The translations under genes and the position numbers were made by a program. The notes under the pieces were generated by a model. It ran no database searches and was not told the DNA's origin. It saw only the letters and a list, made by a program, of their open reading frames with translations. From an uncultured Comamonadaceae bacterium (lineage in GTDB: Bacteria > Pseudomonadota > Gammaproteobacteria > Burkholderiales > Burkholderiaceae), in the NCBI GenBank assembly GCA_946482115.1, contig CAMLQP010000054.1, positions 1 to 13,146 of the forward strand: a stretch of 13,146 nucleotides of DNA, read 5' to 3'. Below are positions 1-8,747 of this stretch, one piece after another (within the stretch, counting starts at the first letter, position 1; each line of letters opens with the position of its first letter).

Positions 1-146
1 TCCCAGGTCTTGCGGCCCATGATGACGGGGCAGCCGCCGGTGTGGCGCTTGAAGTGGGCCATGTCTTCCGGCAGGTGCCAGGGCAGGGTGTTGTCCTTGC
101 CGATGATGCCGTTGGCGGCGCGGGCGTAGATGAGGTTGAGGCGCAT
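1..146 (-). CDS. folA: Dihydrofolate reductase, N-terminal part (runs off left edge)
   Basis: Dihydrofolate reductase reduces dihydrofolate to tetrahydrofolate with NADPH in the cytoplasm and is the trimethoprim target. Only the first 48 codons are in the window; the gene is cut by the left edge and is not a pseudogene on this evidence. Visible family marks are the N-terminal strand and Met20-loop region ([19 protein letters not shown]), then [13 protein letters not shown] at residues 21-33. Asp28 there is the equivalent of the catalytic acid (Asp27 in E. coli). GRKTW at 44-48 lies in the NADPH-binding part. The ATG at 146 is chosen because the sequence then begins exactly as the family does. 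Its ribosome site is weak (only GAG close to the start). It lies 19 bp after the triheme cytochrome stop on the same strand, so co-transcription with the cytochromes is possible. Identification is firm. Confidence 0.95.
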   Translation of the reverse strand, partial: MRLNLIYARAANGIIGKDNTLPWHLPEDMAHFKRHTGGCPVIMGRKTW

Positions 147-165
147 CGCTCTATATATGAGGTGT

Positions 166-1443
166 TCAGCGCGCAGCGGTGCCGCGCAGTTGCAGCACGT
201 CGAGTTCGCTGACGGGTGCGGCATTGTGGCCCCACTGCGTGCGCAGGTGGGTGAGCACGGCGGCGATTTCGGCGTCGGTCAGGTCGAGCACGAAGGGCGG
301 CATGCCGAAGGGGCGGGGGTTGCCTTCGGTGGAGGGGCCGAAGCCGCCGTTGAGCACGACCTGGACGAGGTTGGCGGGCGAGGCGAGGGTGACGGCGCGG
401 TTGCCGGCCAGCGGGGGCCAGGCGCCGGGCACGCCTTCGCCTTTTTCGCCGTGGCATTGGGCGCATTGCTGCTGGTACAGCTCGGCGCCCAGGCGGGCCT
501 GGGCGGGCGGCACGGCGGGGCGGGCCTGGGTGTCGGGGGCAGGGGTGGGGCTGCGCGGCAGGGCCTTCAGGTACTGCGCCATGGCCTGCAGGTCGGCTTC
601 GGGCCAGTGCCGGGTGCTGTGCTGCACCACCTCGGCCATGGGGCCGCTCACCTGGGCGCCGGCGGCGCGGCCGTCGCGGAACAGCGCCACGATCTGTTCC
701 AGCGGCCAGTCTTGCAGGCCGGCCTCGTGTGGCGCGGCCAGCGAGGGGGCGTACCAGTTCTGCAGCGGGATCAGGCCGCCGGCCAGGTCCAGCATGTTGC
801 GGTTGGCGCCCAGGGCGTTGCGCGGCGCGTGGCAGGCGCTGCAGTGGGCCAGGCCCTGCACCAGGTAGGCGCCCCGGTTCCATTCGGCGCTCTGCGTGGC
901 GTCGGGCCGGTAGGGGGCGGGGCTGAAGTAGAGCGCGCGCCACACCGCCAGCGCGGCCTGGCTGCTGTAGGGCCAGTCCAGCTCGTGGGGGCGGTTGTGC
1001 TGGTCGGCCGGGGGCAGGCTTTGCAGGTAGTGGAACAGCGCGTCCGAGTCCTCGCGGCTGATCTGCGTGGTGTTGTTGTACGGAAAGGCAGGGTAGAGCA
1101 GCCGGCCGTCGCGCGACTGGCCGTGGTGCAGCGCGCGCCAGAAGTCGCCGCTGGTCCAGCGGCCGATGCCGTGTTCGGGGTGGGGCGTGAGGTTGCCGGC
1201 GAACACGGTGCCGAAGGGCGTGGGTATGCCGCGCCCGCCGGCGTAGGGCGTGCCGCCGCGCGGGGTGTGGCAGGTCTGGCAGTTGCCCAGGGTGGCGAGG
1301 GCACGGCCGCGCTCCACGGTGTCGGGGCTGGCGGGCACGGTGGCGGGGCTGTCGCTCAGCGTGGCGTCGTAGCGGTTGGCCTGCCACACCCAGGCGGCGG
1401 CCACGGCCACCAGCGCGGCCAGCATCAGCAGGGCGCGTTTCAT
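166..1443 (-). CDS. Triheme membrane-anchored cytochrome c (dehydrogenase cytochrome-subunit type)
   Basis: A 425-residue c-type cytochrome with three heme sites: CQTCH at 55-59, CSACH at 201-205 and CAQCH at 327-331. This three-domain layout and length match the cytochrome subunits that pass electrons from periplasmic dehydrogenases (alcohol, gluconate and some molybdopterin oxidoreductases) to the quinone pool or oxidases. An uncleaved N-terminal anchor or signal (residues 1-20, [20 protein letters not shown]) places it on the periplasmic face. Probable axial methionines are Met269 (SGPMAE) for heme 2 and Met381 (GMPPF) for heme 3. For heme 1 the local motif reads YPAFPY rather than the YPAMPY seen in many relatives, so its ligand is not obvious. 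The ATG at 1443 overlaps the stop of the diheme cytochrome as ATGA, implying translational coupling. No dehydrogenase catalytic subunit is adjacent, so the electron donor is unknown. Confidence 0.9.
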   Translation of the reverse strand: MKRALLMLAALVAVAAAWVWQANRYDATLSDSPATVPASPDTVERGRALATLGNCQTCHTPRGGTPYAGGRGIPTPFGTVFAGNLTPHPEHGIGRWTSGDFWRALHHGQSRDGRLLYPAFPYNNTTQISREDSDALFHYLQSLPPADQHNRPHELDWPYSSQAALAVWRALYFSPAPYRPDATQSAEWNRGAYLVQGLAHCSACHAPRNALGANRNMLDLAGGLIPLQNWYAPSLAAPHEAGLQDWPLEQIVALFRDGRAAGAQVSGPMAEVVQHSTRHWPEADLQAMAQYLKALPRSPTPAPDTQARPAVPPAQARLGAELYQQQCAQCHGEKGEGVPGAWPPLAGNRAVTLASPANLVQVVLNGGFGPSTEGNPRPFGMPPFVLDLTDAEIAAVLTHLRTQWGHNAAPVSELDVLQLRGTAAR

Positions 1444-2174
1444 GGCCGGCCTCCTGCCGTGGCGGCGGCCGTGGGCGGCACGGCGCTGCCGCAGGCCAGG
1501 TCGGACGGCAGCGGCGCGGCGTTGCCCGGCTTGGCGCCGGGGGGCACGGGCTGGCTGGCCAGCCAGCCGGTCACGGCGGCCACGTCGTCGTCGCCCAGCT
1601 GGCGGGCGATGCGGGCCATGCAGTCGGGCGCGTGGGCGCGGCGCTGGCCGGTGCGCCAGGCGCCGAGCTGGCCGTTGAGGTAGTCGCGCGGCAGGCCCAG
1701 CAGGCCGGGCACGTGGGGCAGGCGGCCGGTCAGTGTTTCGCCGTGGCAGGCGGCGCACGAGGGGACGCCGCGCGCTGCGTCGCCGTGGCGCGCCAGCTGT
1801 TCGCCGCGCGCGCGCTGGGCGGCGGTGGCGTTGACCGGGCTGGGCGCGGGGTAGGGCAGGTCCATGTCCGCAAAGTAGTGGGCGATCTCCCACAGGTAGG
1901 CGTCGCTCAGCGGCTCCATCAGCTGGCCCATCAGGCGGTAGTGGCGGCGACCGTCGCGGAAGTTGAGCATCTGGTTGTAGAGGTAGCCGGCGGGTTTGCC
2001 GGCCAGGCGGGGGTAGTAGCCGTCGGGGCCGGCGCGGCCCTGGTCGCCGTGGCAGACGGTGCAGGCGCGCAGGCGTTCGGACAGGGTGTTTTCGAAGCGG
2101 GGTTGGGCGTTGGCGGCCATCGTGGCGGCGGCCAGCAGGGCGGTCATGACCAGCCCGGTCAGCAATCGGTTCAT
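1440..2174 (-). CDS. Diheme cytochrome c (c4/c553-like), periplasmic
   Basis: A 244-residue class I cytochrome with two heme motifs, CTVCH at 38-42 and CAACH at 140-144, each in a domain of about 100 residues, as in cytochrome c4. Residues 1-23 form a Sec signal peptide with probable cleavage after ANA (21-23), placing it in the periplasm. The segment YYPRLAGKPAGYLYNQML with FRDGRR (residues 53-77) is typical of c4/c553 proteins. Likely axial methionines are Met82 or Met86 for heme 1 and Met186 (CMARIA) for heme 2. The ATG at 2174 gives the standard signal-peptide start with GGGA just upstream; an in-frame ATG at 2186 would add four residues. The last 35 residues are Pro/Ala-rich and look unstructured. 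It is probably a soluble electron shuttle working with the triheme cytochrome whose start codon overlaps its stop. The physiological partner is not shown by the sequence. Confidence 0.9.
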   Translation of the reverse strand: MNRLLTGLVMTALLAAATMAANAQPRFENTLSERLRACTVCHGDQGRAGPDGYYPRLAGKPAGYLYNQMLNFRDGRRHYRLMGQLMEPLSDAYLWEIAHYFADMDLPYPAPSPVNATAAQRARGEQLARHGDAARGVPSCAACHGETLTGRLPHVPGLLGLPRDYLNGQLGAWRTGQRRAHAPDCMARIARQLGDDDVAAVTGWLASQPVPPGAKPGNAAPLPSDLACGSAVPPTAAATAGGRP

Positions 2175-2218
2175 ATTCCCGATCATGCCGCACCACACTG
2201 GGGCATGCCGGTGTAGGG

Positions 2219-3328
2219 CTACAGGCGCAGGCGGCGCGCGTAGCCCGTCATCTCGAGGTAGCCGCGGCCCACGCGGCGGCCGTTGCTGTCCAGCAGGTCG
2301 GACAGGCCCTCCCAGTACACGGTGCCGGTGCTGGCCCGGCTGTCCAGCTCCTGCGCGTCCACCAGCGCGCGCACGGTGTAGAAGTCGGCCGGCGTGCGCA
2401 CCACCCATTCGACCGGGTAGCGCGCGCCGGTCAGCGGGCTGGTCCAGTGGCGGCGGGGCTGGAAATCCACCTCGCCGGGGCTGAAGCGGTAGACGCTGCC
2501 TGGCCCGCCGCCGCCCGGCCGGTCGCCGCCCTCGCGGGTGCGGAAGGAGCCGCCGGCCCACAGCGGGCTGCCGTCGGCGCGGCGCAGCCGGAAGGCGGTG
2601 ACGCTGTGGCCGTCGTCCAGGTTCATGCCGAACCAGTCCCAGCCCACGGCGTCGCGGTGCATCAGGGCTTCGCTCCATTCGTGGTCCAGCCAGGCCTTGC
2701 CGCTCACGCGCAGCGTGTCGCGGCCCAGGGTCAGCGTGCCGGCCACGGCCAGCTGGGGCTGGCTGTAGTAGTAGCTGGCCTGGCTCGCGTCCGGGCCCTT
2801 GCGGCTCAGGCCCTGCTCGCCTTGCAGCAGCACGGCCTGCGTGGGCGTGGCGGTGAGGTCCAGCGCCAGCGCGTCGCCGGCGGCTTGCGCGGCGTAGCGG
2901 CCGTCGGGGTGGCGCCTGAGCTGCCAGTCGCCGATGGCGACGTGGGTGTCGTCCAGCGCGGCAAAGTGCGGCCGCGTGCCGGGCTGGCCGTTCCAGCGCG
3001 CGAGGCGCTGGTCGTGCAGCAGGCGCTGGCCGGCCACGTCGGTGATGGCCGCGTGCGCGAACAGCAGCTGCCGCGCGGCCAGCCGGCTCTGCAGCGCCTG
3101 GGCCTCGTCCACGCGGCTGCGGAAGAAGGTGATCTGGAAGCCGAACAGCCGGCCCGTCGCGTCGGTGGCCTGGCCGGTCAGGTACCACCACTCGGTGCGC
3201 AGCTCGGGGTGGGCGCCGTGGTCGCGCGGGAAGCGCAGCGTGCGGGCCGGCAGGGCGTGTGCCGGCAGGCCATGGGTGGCGGTTGCCAGCGAGGCGATCT
3301 GGAGCAGCGAGCGGCGCGAGAGGCTCAT
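2219..3328 (-). CDS. AttH/CrtC-like lipocalin-fold protein, Tat-exported
   Basis: A 369-residue protein of the AttH / carotenoid 1,2-hydratase-like family (two lipocalin-like barrels). The family signature EWWYLTGQ lies at 46-53. Further conserved blocks are YYYSQPQL (186-193), GKAWLDHEWSE (210-220) and GWDWFGMNLDDG (229-240). The N-terminus is a twin-arginine signal: SLSRRSLLQ, a hydrophobic stretch, then AHA near residue 25. The folded protein is therefore expected in the periplasm. Databases often call such proteins carotenoid hydratases, but no carotenoid genes are near. The preceding genes encode an FtsX-type permease and its ATPase, which is the AttE-F-G-H arrangement, so this is more likely the periplasmic partner of that transporter; its ligand is unknown. 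The permease stop lies 9 bp upstream. The ATG at 3328 is preferred for the Tat signal, but a GTG at 3334 would add two residues. Neither has a strong ribosome site. Confidence 0.85.
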   Translation of the reverse strand: MSLSRRSLLQIASLATATHGLPAHALPARTLRFPRDHGAHPELRTEWWYLTGQATDATGRLFGFQITFFRSRVDEAQALQSRLAARQLLFAHAAITDVAGQRLLHDQRLARWNGQPGTRPHFAALDDTHVAIGDWQLRRHPDGRYAAQAAGDALALDLTATPTQAVLLQGEQGLSRKGPDASQASYYYSQPQLAVAGTLTLGRDTLRVSGKAWLDHEWSEALMHRDAVGWDWFGMNLDDGHSVTAFRLRRADGSPLWAGGSFRTREGGDRPGGGGPGSVYRFSPGEVDFQPRRHWTSPLTGARYPVEWVVRTPADFYTVRALVDAQELDSRASTGTVYWEGLSDLLDSNGRRVGRGYLEMTGYARRLRL

Positions 3329-3337
3329 GACCACAGG

Positions 3338-5875
3338 TTACCAATCGTCCTTGACCGCGAGCACTGCGTCCCGACTGGCGGCGGCGCGGCTGGCCAGCCA
3401 CGCGGTGGCGGTGCCGGCCAGCACCACCGCTGCGCACAGCACCAGCAGGCGCGGCCACGGCAGCACCAGGTCCATGGTCCAGTGAAAGCTCTGCGGGTTG
3501 ACCACGTGCACCAGCACCAGGCTGACCGCCAGGCCCAGCCCCAGCCCGGCCAGCGCGCCCACGGTGGCGGCCACCGCGCCTTCGGCCCCGGCGAGTTTCA
3601 GCACCTGGGTGCGGGTGAGGCCCAGGTGCGCCAGCAGCCCGAACTCGCGCCGCCGCGCCAGTGCCTGCGCGCTGAAGCTGGCCGCCACGCCGAACAGGCC
3701 GATGGCGATGGCCACGGCCTGCAGCCAGTAGGTGACGGCGAAGCTGCGGTCGAAGATGCGCAGCGAGGTCGCGCGCAGCGCGTCGGCCGAGGCGATGTCC
3801 ACCAGCGGTTCGGCGCCGCGCTCGCGCAGCAGCGCGCGCAGCGCCTGCAGCACCGCGCCGCTGTCGGCGCCGGGTGCCAGGTGCAGCTGCAGCTCGTTCA
3901 CGCGCCGCTCGCCCAGCCGGGCTTCCAGATCGGACAGTGCGATGGCGATGGAGCCGTGCTGGCGTGCGTAGTCGCGCCACACGCCGGCCACCACGAAGTG
4001 GCCGGCCGGCTGGCCCAGCGCCTGCGCCAGCGGCGCGAAGGGCTGGCCCACGCGGGCGCCGTACAGGTCGGCCAGCGCCTCGCTGGCGTAGATGGCCGTG
4101 GTGCCGGGCGGCACGGGGGCGGTGGCGCCCACCAGCGGCAGGCTCTGGGCGGCGTCGGCCCACTCGCGGCCCATCAGCGTCACGGGCGCCCGCTCGGGCG
4201 CGAGCTGCAGCGCCAGGTTGCGCTGGCGCGCGACGCGGGCCACGCCGGGCAGGGCGGCGATGGCGTCCACCAGCGCCGGTTCCAGCCAGGCGCTGTCGCC
4301 GGCGGCGGCGCTGGCGGCGGTGCGCAGGTACAGCGGCGCGGGCAGCACCACGTCCAGCCAGCGCGTGACCGAGTCGCGAAAGCTCGCCACCATCACCGTG
4401 AGCGCCACCGACAGCGCCAGCGCCGCCACCACGCCGCTGGTGGCAACCGTGGCGGCCTCGGGCACGCGGCGCGCGCGTTCCAGCGCCAGCTGCGGCAGCG
4501 CGCGGTGCGCCACATGGGGCGCCAGCCCCGACAGCAGCGCGCGCAGCAGCGGCGGCAGCAGCACGATGCCGCCCACCAGCAGCAGGCCCACGGCCAGGTA
4601 GGCCGCCACCGGCAGGCCTGCCACGGGCGGCGCGAAGGCGAGCAGCGCCGCCAGCCCGAGGGCGCCCAGCCCCCCGGCCAGCTCGCGCCGCCAGGCCAGC
4701 GGGCGGGCCAGCGCGTTCAGCCCCTTGAGGGCCTGCGCGGGCGCCAGCCGCGCCACGGCGCGCGCGGGCCACCAGCCGCCCAGCGCCGCCGCCGCCACGC
4801 CCAAAGCGCCGTAGAGCGCGGCGCTGCCGGCATCGAAACGCAGCGTGGGCGCCACGCCGCTGAAGTAGCCGCCGCCCAGGTCGCCGCCCAGCAGGCGCAG
4901 CGCCAGCGCGGCCAGGGCGGTGCCCAGGGCCAGGCCGAGCGCGCTGCCCAGCAGGCCCAGCAGCGCCGATTCGGCCAGCACCAGCCGCGCGCGGGCCCGC
5001 GCGTCCAGCCCCAGCACGCCCAGCAGCGCGAACTGCGGCGCGCGTTTGGCCACGCCCAGGCTCACCACCGAATAGACCAGAAAGGCGCCGGTGAACAGCG
5101 CCACCAGCGCCAGCACGGTCAGGTTCACGCGGTAGGCGCGCGAGAGGTTGCTGACCCGCTCGCCGCTGGCTTCGGGCGTGGCCACCAGCCAGCCGGCCTC
5201 GCGCGCGAGTTCGGCGCGCAGCGCGGCGGTGTCGGCGCCGGGGCGCAGCCGCAGGTCGATGCGGCTGATGCGGCCCAGGCGCCCGAAGGCGTCCTGCGCG
5301 GCGGCGATGTCCGTCACCGCCAGCGGTTCGCCAGGGGCCTGCACCGTGCCGGCCACGCGCCAGCCGCGCGTGCCGCTGCCGTGCTGCAGCGCCGCCGTGG
5401 CGGGTGAGCCCAGCGCGAGCCGCGCGGCGGGGTTGAGGAACAGGGCGTCGGGCGCGAACAGGTCCAGCCGGTTGCCGTTCTCGCCATCGGCCAGGGCGGG
5501 CATCAGCGTGGGCGCCACCGCCGCGATGGTGAGCGCATCCACGCCCAGCACGCGCAGCGGCAGGCGTTTGCCGTCAGCGGCCAGCGCGTAGGTGCTGAGT
5601 TCCAGCACCGGGCTGGCCACGGCCACGGCGGGGTGCGCGGCCAGCCGGTCCAGCAGGGCATCGTCGGCCTGGCCCCGGCGCGCGCGCAGCTGCAGGTCGG
5701 GCTGGCCGTTCACGGCCGACACCGCCTGCCCGAACTCGGCCAGCGCCGAGGCGTTGATCAGCTGCACCGCGAAAGCCAGCGCCACGCCCAGCATCACCGC
5801 CACCACGGCCGTGGCGGTGCGCCAGGGGTGGTGGCGGGCCTCCTGCCAGGAGAAGGTGCGCAGCAGGGCGTTCAC
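3338..5875 (-). CDS. ABC transporter permease, double FtsX/MacB-type
   Basis: An inner-membrane permease of about 845 residues containing two FtsX-like units in tandem. The first unit has a membrane helix near residues 18-38, a large periplasmic domain to about 265, then three helices. The first of these three reads LALVALFTGAFLVYSVVSLG. Two further central helices precede the second unit, whose own helix begins with VATSGVVAALALSVALTVMV. That unit has another periplasmic domain and three closing helices, giving about ten spans. MacB-type (type VII) transporters of this kind usually act on periplasmic or envelope substrates such as lipoproteins or lipids rather than importing. The GTG at 5875 is chosen because it overlaps the ATPase stop as GTGA and gives the expected short basic N-terminus ([19 protein letters not shown]). 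It is coupled to the ATPase upstream and the AttH-like protein downstream. The substrate cannot be read from sequence. Confidence 0.9.
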   Translation of the reverse strand: MNALLRTFSWQEARHHPWRTATAVVAVMLGVALAFAVQLINASALAEFGQAVSAVNGQPDLQLRARRGQADDALLDRLAAHPAVAVASPVLELSTYALAADGKRLPLRVLGVDALTIAAVAPTLMPALADGENGNRLDLFAPDALFLNPAARLALGSPATAALQHGSGTRGWRVAGTVQAPGEPLAVTDIAAAQDAFGRLGRISRIDLRLRPGADTAALRAELAREAGWLVATPEASGERVSNLSRAYRVNLTVLALVALFTGAFLVYSVVSLGVAKRAPQFALLGVLGLDARARARLVLAESALLGLLGSALGLALGTALAALALRLLGGDLGGGYFSGVAPTLRFDAGSAALYGALGVAAAALGGWWPARAVARLAPAQALKGLNALARPLAWRRELAGGLGALGLAALLAFAPPVAGLPVAAYLAVGLLLVGGIVLLPPLLRALLSGLAPHVAHRALPQLALERARRVPEAATVATSGVVAALALSVALTVMVASFRDSVTRWLDVVLPAPLYLRTAASAAAGDSAWLEPALVDAIAALPGVARVARQRNLALQLAPERAPVTLMGREWADAAQSLPLVGATAPVPPGTTAIYASEALADLYGARVGQPFAPLAQALGQPAGHFVVAGVWRDYARQHGSIAIALSDLEARLGERRVNELQLHLAPGADSGAVLQALRALLRERGAEPLVDIASADALRATSLRIFDRSFAVTYWLQAVAIAIGLFGVAASFSAQALARRREFGLLAHLGLTRTQVLKLAGAEGAVAATVGALAGLGLGLAVSLVLVHVVNPQSFHWTMDLVLPWPRLLVLCAAVVLAGTATAWLASRAAASRDAVLAVKDDW

Positions 5876-6525
5876 TCGATGCCACGGGCCGAAAGGTGCA
5901 GCACCCGGTCTGCCCGCCGCGCCGCCACGTCCGAATGCGTGACCAGCACCAGCGCGGCGCCGTGTTCGCGCGTCTGCGCCACCAGCAGGTCCATCACCTG
6001 CGCGGCGGTGGCGGGGTCCAGGTTGCCGGTGGGCTCGTCGGCCAGCAGCAGGCGGGGCCGGTGCACCAGCGCGCGGGCGATGGCCACGCGCTGAAGCTGC
6101 CCGCCCGACAGCTGCTGCGGCAGGCGCTCGCCCAGGCCGTGCAGGCCCACGGCGTCCAGCAGGTGTGCGACGCGCGCGGCATCGGGCCGGCCCAGCAGCA
6201 GCAGCGGCAGGGCCACGTTCTGCGCCACGTCCAGGTGTGGCAGCACGTGGAAGGCCTGGAACACGAAGCCCACGGCCTCGCGGCGCAGCGTGGCGCGGGC
6301 GCTGTCGTCCAGGCGGCCCAGGTCGTGGCCGCACAGGCGCACGCTGCCGGCGCTCCAGTCGTCCAGGCCGGCCAGGCAGTTGAGCAGGGTGGATTTGCCC
6401 ACGCCCGACTCGCCGACGATGGCGACGAACTCGCCCGGCTGCACCGCCAGCGACACGTGCTCGAACACCGGCACGCCGCCGTAGCGCTTGGCGAGGTCGA
6501 GCGCTTCGGCGACGGGTGTGTTCAT
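5872..6525 (-). CDS. ABC transporter ATP-binding protein (LolD/MacB-type)
   Basis: A 217-residue cytoplasmic ATPase that powers the FtsX-type permease encoded next. All motifs are intact: Walker [10 protein letters not shown] at 38-46, Q-loop Gln90 (FVFQAF), signature LSGGQLQR at 139-146, Walker B LLLADE at 159-164 followed by PTGNLD, and H-loop His197 (VTHSD). Length and the [10 protein letters not shown] segment match the LolD/MacB/FtsE group. The ATG at 6525 overlaps the miaA stop as ATGA, and its own stop overlaps the permease GTG by 4 bp, so translation of all three is probably coupled. By gene order this is the AttE-equivalent of an AttEFGH-like system; that assignment is inference. No sign of truncation. 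Confidence 0.95.
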   Translation of the reverse strand: MNTPVAEALDLAKRYGGVPVFEHVSLAVQPGEFVAIVGESGVGKSTLLNCLAGLDDWSAGSVRLCGHDLGRLDDSARATLRREAVGFVFQAFHVLPHLDVAQNVALPLLLLGRPDAARVAHLLDAVGLHGLGERLPQQLSGGQLQRVAIARALVHRPRLLLADEPTGNLDPATAAQVMDLLVAQTREHGAALVLVTHSDVAARRADRVLHLSARGIE

Positions 6526-7472
6526 GGTCCGATCACATCCTGCGCATGGGCCAGCACCCGGTCCAGCGCATCGGGCGCGTCGCAGGCCACCACGCGGCGC
6601 GTGTCCATGCCGCGCAGCCAGGTCAGCTGCCGCTTGGCCAGTTGCCGGGTGGCGAAGATGCCCTTGTCGCGCAGGTCGGCCAGGCCGCGGCTGTCGGGCT
6701 CGCCGCGATCCAGGGCCTCCCAGGCCTGGCGGTAGCCCACGCAGCGCATGCTGGGCAGGCCGGGGGTGAGGTCGCCGCGCGCGCGCAGGGCACGCACCTC
6801 GTCGAGGAAGCCGGCGGCCAGCATGGCGTCGAAGCGCTGCGCGATGCGCGTGTGCAGCCAGGCGCGGTCGGCCGGCTCCAGCGAGATCAGCGCGCCGTTG
6901 GCCAGGGGCCAGTCGGTGCGGGGCCGGCCGCTGTGCCAGTCCGACAGCGGCCGGCCGCTGGCGCGGAACACCTCCAGCGCGCGCGAGACGCGCTGCGCGT
7001 CGTTGGGCGAGAGGCGGGCGGCGGCCGCAGGGTCCACCGTGGCCAGCTCGGCGTGCATCGCGGGCCAGCCGCGCGCCTGGGCCTCGGCGGCCACGGCGGC
7101 GCGCACCGCGGGGTCGGTGGGCGGCAGGTCGTCCAGGCCGTCGAACAGCGCCTTGAAATACAGCAGGGTGCCGCCCGCCAGCAGGGCGATGCGCCCGCGC
7201 GCGTGGATGCCGTGCAGCAGCGCCAGCGCGTCGCGCGCGAAATCGGCGGCGCTGTAGCTCTCCAGCGGGTCGCGGATGTCGATCAGGTGGTGCGGCACGG
7301 CCGCGCGCTCGGCGGCGCTGGGCTTGGCGGTGCCGATGTCCATGCCCCGGTACACCAGCGCCGAATCGACGCTGACGATCTCCACCGGCCAGCGCTGCGC
7401 GATGGCGAGCGCGGCGGCGGTCTTGCCGCTGGCGGTGGGGCCGGCCAGCGCCAGCCAGCGCGGCGCGGTCAT
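6522..7472 (-). CDS. miaA: tRNA dimethylallyltransferase
   Basis: MiaA transfers a dimethylallyl group to N6 of adenosine 37 in tRNAs that read codons starting with U, the first step toward ms2i6A. The 316-residue protein has the usual length and all main motifs. The P-loop GPTASGKT is at 11-18. [16 protein letters not shown] at 36-51 carries the catalytic Asp36; many relatives have Met-Gln where this has Ala-Leu. HHLID at 61-65 and [10 protein letters not shown] at 100-109 follow, with CVGYRQAWE near residue 250 in the C-terminal part. The ATG at 7472 overlaps the efflux pump stop as ATGA, and its stop overlaps the ABC ATPase start the same way. In many proteobacteria miaA follows mutL directly; here other genes lie between them. 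Confidence 0.97.
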   Translation of the reverse strand: MTAPRWLALAGPTASGKTAAALAIAQRWPVEIVSVDSALVYRGMDIGTAKPSAAERAAVPHHLIDIRDPLESYSAADFARDALALLHGIHARGRIALLAGGTLLYFKALFDGLDDLPPTDPAVRAAVAAEAQARGWPAMHAELATVDPAAAARLSPNDAQRVSRALEVFRASGRPLSDWHSGRPRTDWPLANGALISLEPADRAWLHTRIAQRFDAMLAAGFLDEVRALRARGDLTPGLPSMRCVGYRQAWEALDRGEPDSRGLADLRDKGIFATRQLAKRQLTWLRGMDTRRVVACDAPDALDRVLAHAQDVIGP

Positions 7473-8707
7473 GAGGACACCCGCTGCGGGCCGGCGCGGC
7501 CGTCGCCGAAGCGCTGCACCAGCGTCCAGGCGGTGCCGGCGATGACCGCGCACCAGAAAGCCATGCCCAGCACCAGCGGCCAGGCGCTGGCGTCGGGGCC
7601 GGTGCGCAGCGTGGCGCCCAGCCAGGCGCCGGTGCCGAAGGCGCCCACCATCATCAGGAAGCCGCTCATGGCAGAGGCGGCGCCGGCCGCCTGGGGAAAC
7701 GGGCCGACGGCGCCGCTCTGGCCGCAGGGCTGGTGCACGCCGTGGCCCAGCATGTACAGGCACGACGGCACGAGCAGCGCCCACAGGTTGCGCACGCCCG
7801 CCAGGTGCAGGCCGACCAGCAGCATGCCGGCGCCCAGCGTGCAGAACGCGGCCAGCCCCACGGTGCGCCGCACGCCCAGGTGCGGCAGCAGGCGGCGGCA
7901 GGCCATGGTGCCCAGGATGTAGACGAACGAGTTCGCGAACATCACCAGGCCGTAGCTGGTCTTGCTCAGGCCCAGCAGGCCGATGAAGACGAAGGAGGAC
8001 GCCGCCAGGAAGGTGAACAGGCCGCCATAGGAGGCGGTGGCCAGCAGCGCGTAGCTCAGGAAGGTGGGGTGGCGCAGGATGCCGGCCCAGGTGCGCAGCA
8101 GCGTGCCCGGCTGCAGCGCGCGCGGGTTGCGCTCGGCCAGCGTCTCCTCGAAGCGCCAGGCGATCAGCGCCAGCGTGGCAGCGCCGGCCACGCTCAGCGC
8201 CAGCAGCGCGGCGCGCCAGCCGAAGGCGTCCGAGATCACGCCGCCCAGCGGCGCGGACAGGCAGGCGATCACGCCCAGGCCGCTCAGGCCCTTGGACATC
8301 ACGCGCGCGCCGTCGAGCGGCTGGTAGAGGTCGCGCACCAGCGCCCGCGCGCACATCACGGCCGCGCCCATGGCCACGCCCTGCACGGTGCGCCAGACGA
8401 TGAGCAGCGCCATGCCGGGCGCCCAGGCGGCGGCGATGGAGGCCACCACATAGGCGCCCAGGCCCCACAGCAGGATGGGGCGGCGGCCGAAGCGGTCGGA
8501 CAGCGGCCCCCAGACCAGCTGCGAGATGCCGAACGCCAGCAGCAGCGCGGTCAGCGTGAGCTGGGCCTGGCCCATGGGCGCGCCGAAACCCTCGGTCAGG
8601 GCCGGCAGGGCGGGCAGGTAGAGGTCGGTGGTGACGGGCTGCAGGCCCAGCAGCAGGGCCAGGACGAGCACCACGAGGCCGGGTGCCATGGAAGCGGGGG
8701 AGGACAT
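7469..8707 (-). CDS. Bcr/CflA-family multidrug efflux MFS transporter
   Basis: A 412-residue inner-membrane transporter of the major facilitator superfamily with about 12 hydrophobic helices, of the drug:proton antiporter type. [10 protein letters not shown] at 26-35 in helix 1 is the Bcr/CflA signature with its conserved Asp28. Motif [12 protein letters not shown] is at 67-77 between helices 2 and 3, WRTVQG at 105-110 is the motif B arginine region, and SAPLGG at 151-156 corresponds to motif C. It probably exports hydrophobic antibiotics or related compounds; the true substrate is unknown. The stop overlaps the miaA start by 4 bp. The start is uncertain: ATG 8707 and in-frame ATG 8689 both lack a clear ribosome site, and the longer form is chosen because upstream in-frame sequence does not resemble the family. 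It lies 40 bp after the lipoprotein hydrolase gene. Confidence 0.9.
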   Translation of the reverse strand: MSSPASMAPGLVVLVLALLLGLQPVTTDLYLPALPALTEGFGAPMGQAQLTLTALLLAFGISQLVWGPLSDRFGRRPILLWGLGAYVVASIAAAWAPGMALLIVWRTVQGVAMGAAVMCARALVRDLYQPLDGARVMSKGLSGLGVIACLSAPLGGVISDAFGWRAALLALSVAGAATLALIAWRFEETLAERNPRALQPGTLLRTWAGILRHPTFLSYALLATASYGGLFTFLAASSFVFIGLLGLSKTSYGLVMFANSFVYILGTMACRRLLPHLGVRRTVGLAAFCTLGAGMLLVGLHLAGVRNLWALLVPSCLYMLGHGVHQPCGQSGAVGPFPQAAGAASAMSGFLMMVGAFGTGAWLGATLRTGPDASAWPLVLGMAFWCAVIAGTAWTLVQRFGDGRAGPQRVSS

Positions 8708-8747
8708 GCGCGCGAGCGTACCAGACCACCCGCTCGGGGCGCCCCCG

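Noticed and set aside
130..1683. Long plus-strand open frame opposite the cytochrome genes
   Set aside because: It is a by-product of high GC on the complementary strand. Its Gly/Ala/Val/Arg-rich translation has no domain, while the minus strand carries five intact CXXCH motifs here.
2202..2209. GGCATGCC palindrome between the AttH-like and diheme cytochrome genes
   Set aside because: Eight bases only, in a 44-bp gap, with no other promoter or terminator signs.
1440..4772. 1110-codon minus-strand frame ending in the diheme cytochrome
   Set aside because: Only the last 244 codons are real; the upstream part is out of frame with the permease and AttH genes and reads as low-complexity sequence. 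It is not a fusion protein.
2447..5407. 986-codon plus-strand open frame
   Set aside because: Gln/Arg/Ala/Gly-rich low-complexity translation antisense to the clear AttH-like and permease genes; no start-site or domain support.
5876..6334. Extended N-terminus of the permease running back into the ATPase gene
   Set aside because: The extra residues are the ATPase gene in a wrong frame. The GTG at 5875, overlapping the ATPase stop, gives the normal permease start.
7473..8729. Extended N-terminus of miaA through the efflux pump gene
   Set aside because: The MiaA P-loop begins 11 residues after the ATG at 7472; upstream codons are the efflux gene in another frame.
8736..8745. GGGGCGCCCC palindrome between the hydrolase and the efflux gene
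   Set aside because: Short, no loop or T-run, and expected by chance at this GC content.
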